Source of the DNA: Flavobacterium sufflavum
GTDB taxonomy: Bacteria > Bacteroidota > Bacteroidia > Flavobacteriales > Flavobacteriaceae
NCBI RefSeq assembly: GCF_004016525.1
Contig: NZ_SACJ01000009.1
Location: 79,576-143,575, forward strand
DNA: 64,000 nucleotides
Reading direction: 5' to 3'
The notes beneath the pieces were generated by a model. That model was given only the letters and a program-made list of their open reading frames with translations. It searched no databases and was not told the DNA's origin. Below, one piece after another: positions 61,842 to 64,000 of the stretch (positions within the stretch are counted from its first letter, which is position 1; every line of letters begins with the position of its first letter). The translations under genes were made by a program, and so were the position numbers.

Positions 61842-63020
61842 ATGAATCTATTAAAAAGTTGTGTCTTAGGATTGGCTGTTATTACTACAGCAGGACTTTC
61901 TGTTCAATGTAAAGGGGAAAAGAAAGAAAACCAGGAACAAAATGTTACTCAAAAAGACAGTGTTACTATTGAGAAATCAGAGTACGGAACTACTGCTAAA
62001 GGAGAAAAGATTGACAGCTATAAGTTGAAAAATCAAAAAGGAATGGAAGTGGATATTATGACTTATGGAGGAATTATTACTTCTTTAAAAGTGCCTAATA
62101 AAGCTGGGGTTTCTGAAGAAGTGGTAATTGGTTTTAATAATTTCGAACAATATACTAAAGACAATCCTTATTTTGGAGCTTTAATCGGTCGTTATGGAAA
62201 TCGTATTGCTAAAGGTAAATTTACTTTGGATGGTAAAGAATATAAATTGGCAACTAATAATGGTAAAAATGCGTTGCACGGAGGACCTGAAGGATTTCAC
62301 AGAAGAATATGGACTGTTGAAGAGGCTAAAGGCGGTGATGCTGCAACTTTAAAATTGAAGTACATCAGTAAAGATATGGAAGAAGGTTATCCAGGAAATC
62401 TAACGGTTTTTGTTACTTATACTTTAAACAAAGATAATTCTTTGGATGTTCTTTACGAAGCTACAACTGACAAGAAAACAGTGGTGAATCTTACACAGCA
62501 TTCTTATTTCAACTTATCAGGCGATTTCACTAAAACAATCTTAAATGATGAAATCACTATTGATGCGGATAAATTGGTACCTGTAGATGCTGACCTTATT
62601 CCAACAGGTAAATTAGATGATGTGACTAATACTCCTTTTGATTTCAGAAAACCAAAAGCTATTGGTAAAGATATTGAAGTAACAAATGACCAATTGAAAA
62701 AAGGATTAGGTTATGATCACTGCTGGGTGTTGAATAACCAAGACAAAGGATTCCGTTTTGCGGCTTCTGCTTATGATCCAACTAGCGGAAGACTATTGGA
62801 GGTGTACACTGATCAGCCTGGAATCCAATTGTACACAGGAAACTTCCTGGACGGAACTTTACCAACCAGAGACGGTAAAACTTACGCACACAGAACAGGA
62901 CTTTGTTTAGAAACACAACATTATCCGGATTCTCCAAATCAAAAAGATTTCCCAACTACGGTTTTAAACCCTGGAGAAAACTATAAAACAAAAACTTCTT
63001 TCAAGTTTTCTGTTAAGTAA
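61842..63020 (+). CDS. galM: Aldose 1-epimerase (mutarotase), lipoprotein
   Basis: A 392-aa lipoprotein (TTAGLSVQC, C23) of the galactose mutarotase family. The catalytic histidine is in NLTQHSYFNLSG, with GRYGNRIAKGKF, NGKNALHGGPEGFHRR and the glutamate in GLCLETQHYPDSPNQ. It interconverts alpha and beta anomers. In this operon the likely substrate is L-arabinose released outside the inner membrane. It is the last gene of the arabinose series and is followed by a terminator. Confidence 0.92.
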   Translation: MNLLKSCVLGLAVITTAGLSVQCKGEKKENQEQNVTQKDSVTIEKSEYGTTAKGEKIDSYKLKNQKGMEVDIMTYGGIITSLKVPNKAGVSEEVVIGFNNFEQYTKDNPYFGALIGRYGNRIAKGKFTLDGKEYKLATNNGKNALHGGPEGFHRRIWTVEEAKGGDAATLKLKYISKDMEEGYPGNLTVFVTYTLNKDNSLDVLYEATTDKKTVVNLTQHSYFNLSGDFTKTILNDEITIDADKLVPVDADLIPTGKLDDVTNTPFDFRKPKAIGKDIEVTNDQLKKGLGYDHCWVLNNQDKGFRFAASAYDPTSGRLLEVYTDQPGIQLYTGNFLDGTLPTRDGKTYAHRTGLCLETQHYPDSPNQKDFPTTVLNPGENYKTKTSFKFSVK

Positions 63021-63051
63021 TATTAGGAAACAGAATTTGTTTTAATCTATT

Positions 63052-63087
63052 AAAACCTGTCTCGTTCTAAACGAGGCAGGTTTTTTT
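63052..63087 (+). terminator. Terminator of the ara operon
   Basis: AAAACCTGTCTCGTT (63052-63066) pairs with AACGAGGCAGGTTTT (63070-63084) with one G-T pair, followed by a T run. It shares its core with the terminator at 15568-15607. Confidence 0.9.
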
Positions 63088-63425
63088 ATGTTTTTGTATG
63101 AAGTTAATTTTGTACATATATATAAGAGTGATTTTTTGAAGCTATTTCCCGCTGTCTGCTATATCTCTTGTGTCCGCTGTCGCTACCACAAGAGGATGTC
63201 GCTACTATCGGGGCTAGAGTTTGCGCTTGAAATAGTGATATGTGCTATATATAATGGTATAGTTTATTAGAAAAGCCTTTGCGGGCTTTGTGTCTTCTTA
63301 GTGTTCTTTGTGTTTAAAAACAGCATTTATTTGTCTAAAATCCTACAAACGCTAAAAAAGTCAAAAAATAAAAAGCACGTTTTCAGAGTATTAAAAAATA
63401 GTTTGAAAATACTTTCGAAAAGCTA
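63088..63425. other. Non-coding gap between the ara operon and the rRNA promoters
   Basis: I see no gene here. Recognisable pieces are TCGCTACCACAAGAGGATGT and CTATCGGGGCTAG (about 63180-63217), related to the repeat at 11195, and CTTTGTGTCTTCTTAGTG (63287-63304), related to 8226 and 38328. A 60-codon open frame at 63088-63270 is made of these repeats and looks spurious. Confidence 0.5.
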
Positions 63426-63455
63426 TTGTAGAAACGAATAAAGGTTCTACTTTTG
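63426..63455 (+). promoter_or_regulatory. rRNA promoter P1
   Basis: TTG (63426-63428), 19 bases, TACTTTTG (63448-63455), then GCACCCGC. Exact match to the Bacteroidota promoter. It is the first of three with the same start sequence. Confidence 0.7.
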
Positions 63456-63546
63456 CACCCGCAACAACGCATACGTTCTTTAAAATACTGACAAACATTA
63501 AATCGGAATTAGAGATTTATTTCTTTAAAAAAAAGGTTTAAAAAAG

Positions 63547-63578
63547 TTTGTGAGATTTAAAAACAGATATTACATTTG
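63547..63578 (+). promoter_or_regulatory. rRNA promoter P2
   Basis: TTTG (63547-63550), 20 bases, TACATTTG (63571-63578), then CACCCCGC. The -7 box is exactly 123 bases after that of P1. Upstream lies an A/T run, possibly an UP-like element. Confidence 0.75.
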
Positions 63579-63671
63579 CACCCCGCAAAAGCGACAAGTT
63601 ATTTGAAAAGCTGGTAAGAAAATTAAAAAGAAACGAAGAAAAAATCTTCGAAAAAAAACTTTAAAAATTTC

Positions 63672-63701
63672 TTGCGAGATTAAAAAGAAGTTGTACTTTT
63701 G
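63672..63701 (+). promoter_or_regulatory. rRNA promoter P3
   Basis: TTG (63672-63674), 19 bases, TACTTTTG (63694-63701), then CACCCGC. Its -7 box is exactly 123 bases after that of P2. The sequence TTGCGAGAT-TAAAAA around it matches TTGTGAGATTTAAAAA of P2, so the units are duplicates. Confidence 0.75.
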
Positions 63702-63788
63702 CACCCGCTTCGAGAGACATATCAAATGTGAAAAACGAAGAGAGAATTAAGAAGAACACGTTCCTAGACATATTGAATTGACAGCCGT

Positions 63789-63804
63789 CCCGATAATTAT
63801 CGGG
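63789..63804. repeat. Perfect palindrome CCCGATAATTATCGGG in the rRNA leader
   Basis: A 16-base exact palindrome between P3 and 16S rRNA. It resembles the CCGATAGTTATC stem tip at 42163 and may be part of an antitermination or processing structure, or a dispersed repeat. Confidence 0.5.
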
Positions 63805-63897
63805 GCAAAAGAATAAGAGTAATAGAATCGAGAGATTAGAATAAACCACTAGAACTTCAGTCAGATAATAAATAGAGATGAAAATCTCAAACAATAT

Positions 63898-64000
63898 ACG
63901 ATGAAGAGTTTGATCCTGGCTCAGGATGAACGCTAGCGGCAGGCTTAACACATGCAAGTCGAGGGGTATTGGTTTTCGGACCAAGAGACCGGCGCACGGG
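63898..64000 (+). rRNA. rrs: 16S ribosomal RNA, 5-prime end
   Basis: GAAGAGTTTGATCCTGGCTC at 63903 is the universal 5-prime region of 16S rRNA. It continues AGGATGAACGCTAGCGGCAG and GCTTAACACATGCAAGTCGA. Placing position 1 by alignment to E. coli gives about 63898. The following GGGGTATTGG...GACCGGCGCACGGG is the V1 region form of Flavobacterium. The gene runs off the right edge. The three tandem promoters upstream and the 195-base leader belong to this rRNA operon. Confidence 0.97.

Noticed and set aside
63088..63270. A 60-codon open frame after the ara terminator
   Set aside because: It consists of repeat fragments, lies directly on the terminator and has no coding character.
1..64000. CRISPR arrays, prophage or transposase genes
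   Set aside because: No regularly spaced identical repeats, no phage structural genes and no transposase-like protein were found in either strand.

Overview
The window looks like a chromosomal segment of a Flavobacterium (Bacteroidota, Flavobacteriaceae). The reasons are a low G+C content, almost no Shine-Dalgarno sequences, promoters of the Bacteroidota type (TTG/TTTG, about 19-21 nt, TAnnTTTG), SusC/SusD and Nudix-type AraR genes, and a 16S rRNA gene whose first 100 bases read like Flavobacterium. That assignment is an inference from motifs and not from a database comparison.

Layout. 1-158 is the start of a nitrite reductase large subunit (nirB). 492-3113 is an arsenic operon (arsR, DUF6428, PTP-type arsenate reductase, acr3). 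3237-8212 holds housekeeping genes: a small HMA-like protein, an SRPBCC protein, pyrE divergent from a Nudix hydrolase, a DbpA-like helicase, a PhnA-like protein and coaD. 8213-10130 is a small accessory region with a membrane protein, a YcxB-like gene broken by an in-frame stop, and a pair of roughly 95-bp repeats. 10185-13034 has ddl, a PASTA protein and rluD. A desaturase/hydroxylase pair (13173-15137) lies between the end of rluD and a second, diverged copy of the last rluD codons. 15625-20102 is a minus-strand pectin operon (GH28, GH43, two-domain esterase). 20288-24883 has an AhpD-like protein, a Crp/Fnr regulator and a large hybrid histidine kinase. 24880-31652 is a TetR-TolC-HlyD-ABC-2 export operon. 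31717-40503 is a sulfur/persulfide locus (thioredoxin, DUF6132, DUF2892, MBL-rhodanese, TauE/SafE, Crp/Fnr, rhodanese) interleaved with an HD phosphohydrolase, cydAB and an unrecognised 254-aa protein. 40547 is gapN.

42221-63020 is a complete arabinan and L-arabinose utilisation locus. It contains a Nudix-type AraR-like regulator, an ECF sigma/FecR anti-sigma pair, SusC (with STN domain)/SusD, three GH43 and two GH51 enzymes, then araB, araD, araA and a lipoprotein aldose 1-epimerase. Polymer would be bound and cut at the surface, arabinooligosaccharides imported through SusCD, arabinose released in the periplasm, and the sugar converted through L-ribulose to D-xylulose-5-phosphate. 63021-64000 holds three evenly spaced (123 bp) rRNA-type promoters, a leader and the first bases of 16S rRNA.

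The most interesting things seen are: the displaced rluD tail that marks an insertion, the three-fold rRNA promoter array, a shared GTAAC-N4-GTCAC site at the same distance before two sulfur genes, an AAGTGT-N7-ACACTT type palindrome at three ara promoters, the paired repeats in the accessory region, and pyrE/Nudix start codons separated by 7 bp with the pyrE -7 box between and over them. No wholly new multi-gene system could be demonstrated. No tRNA gene, CRISPR array, transposase or integrase was seen.
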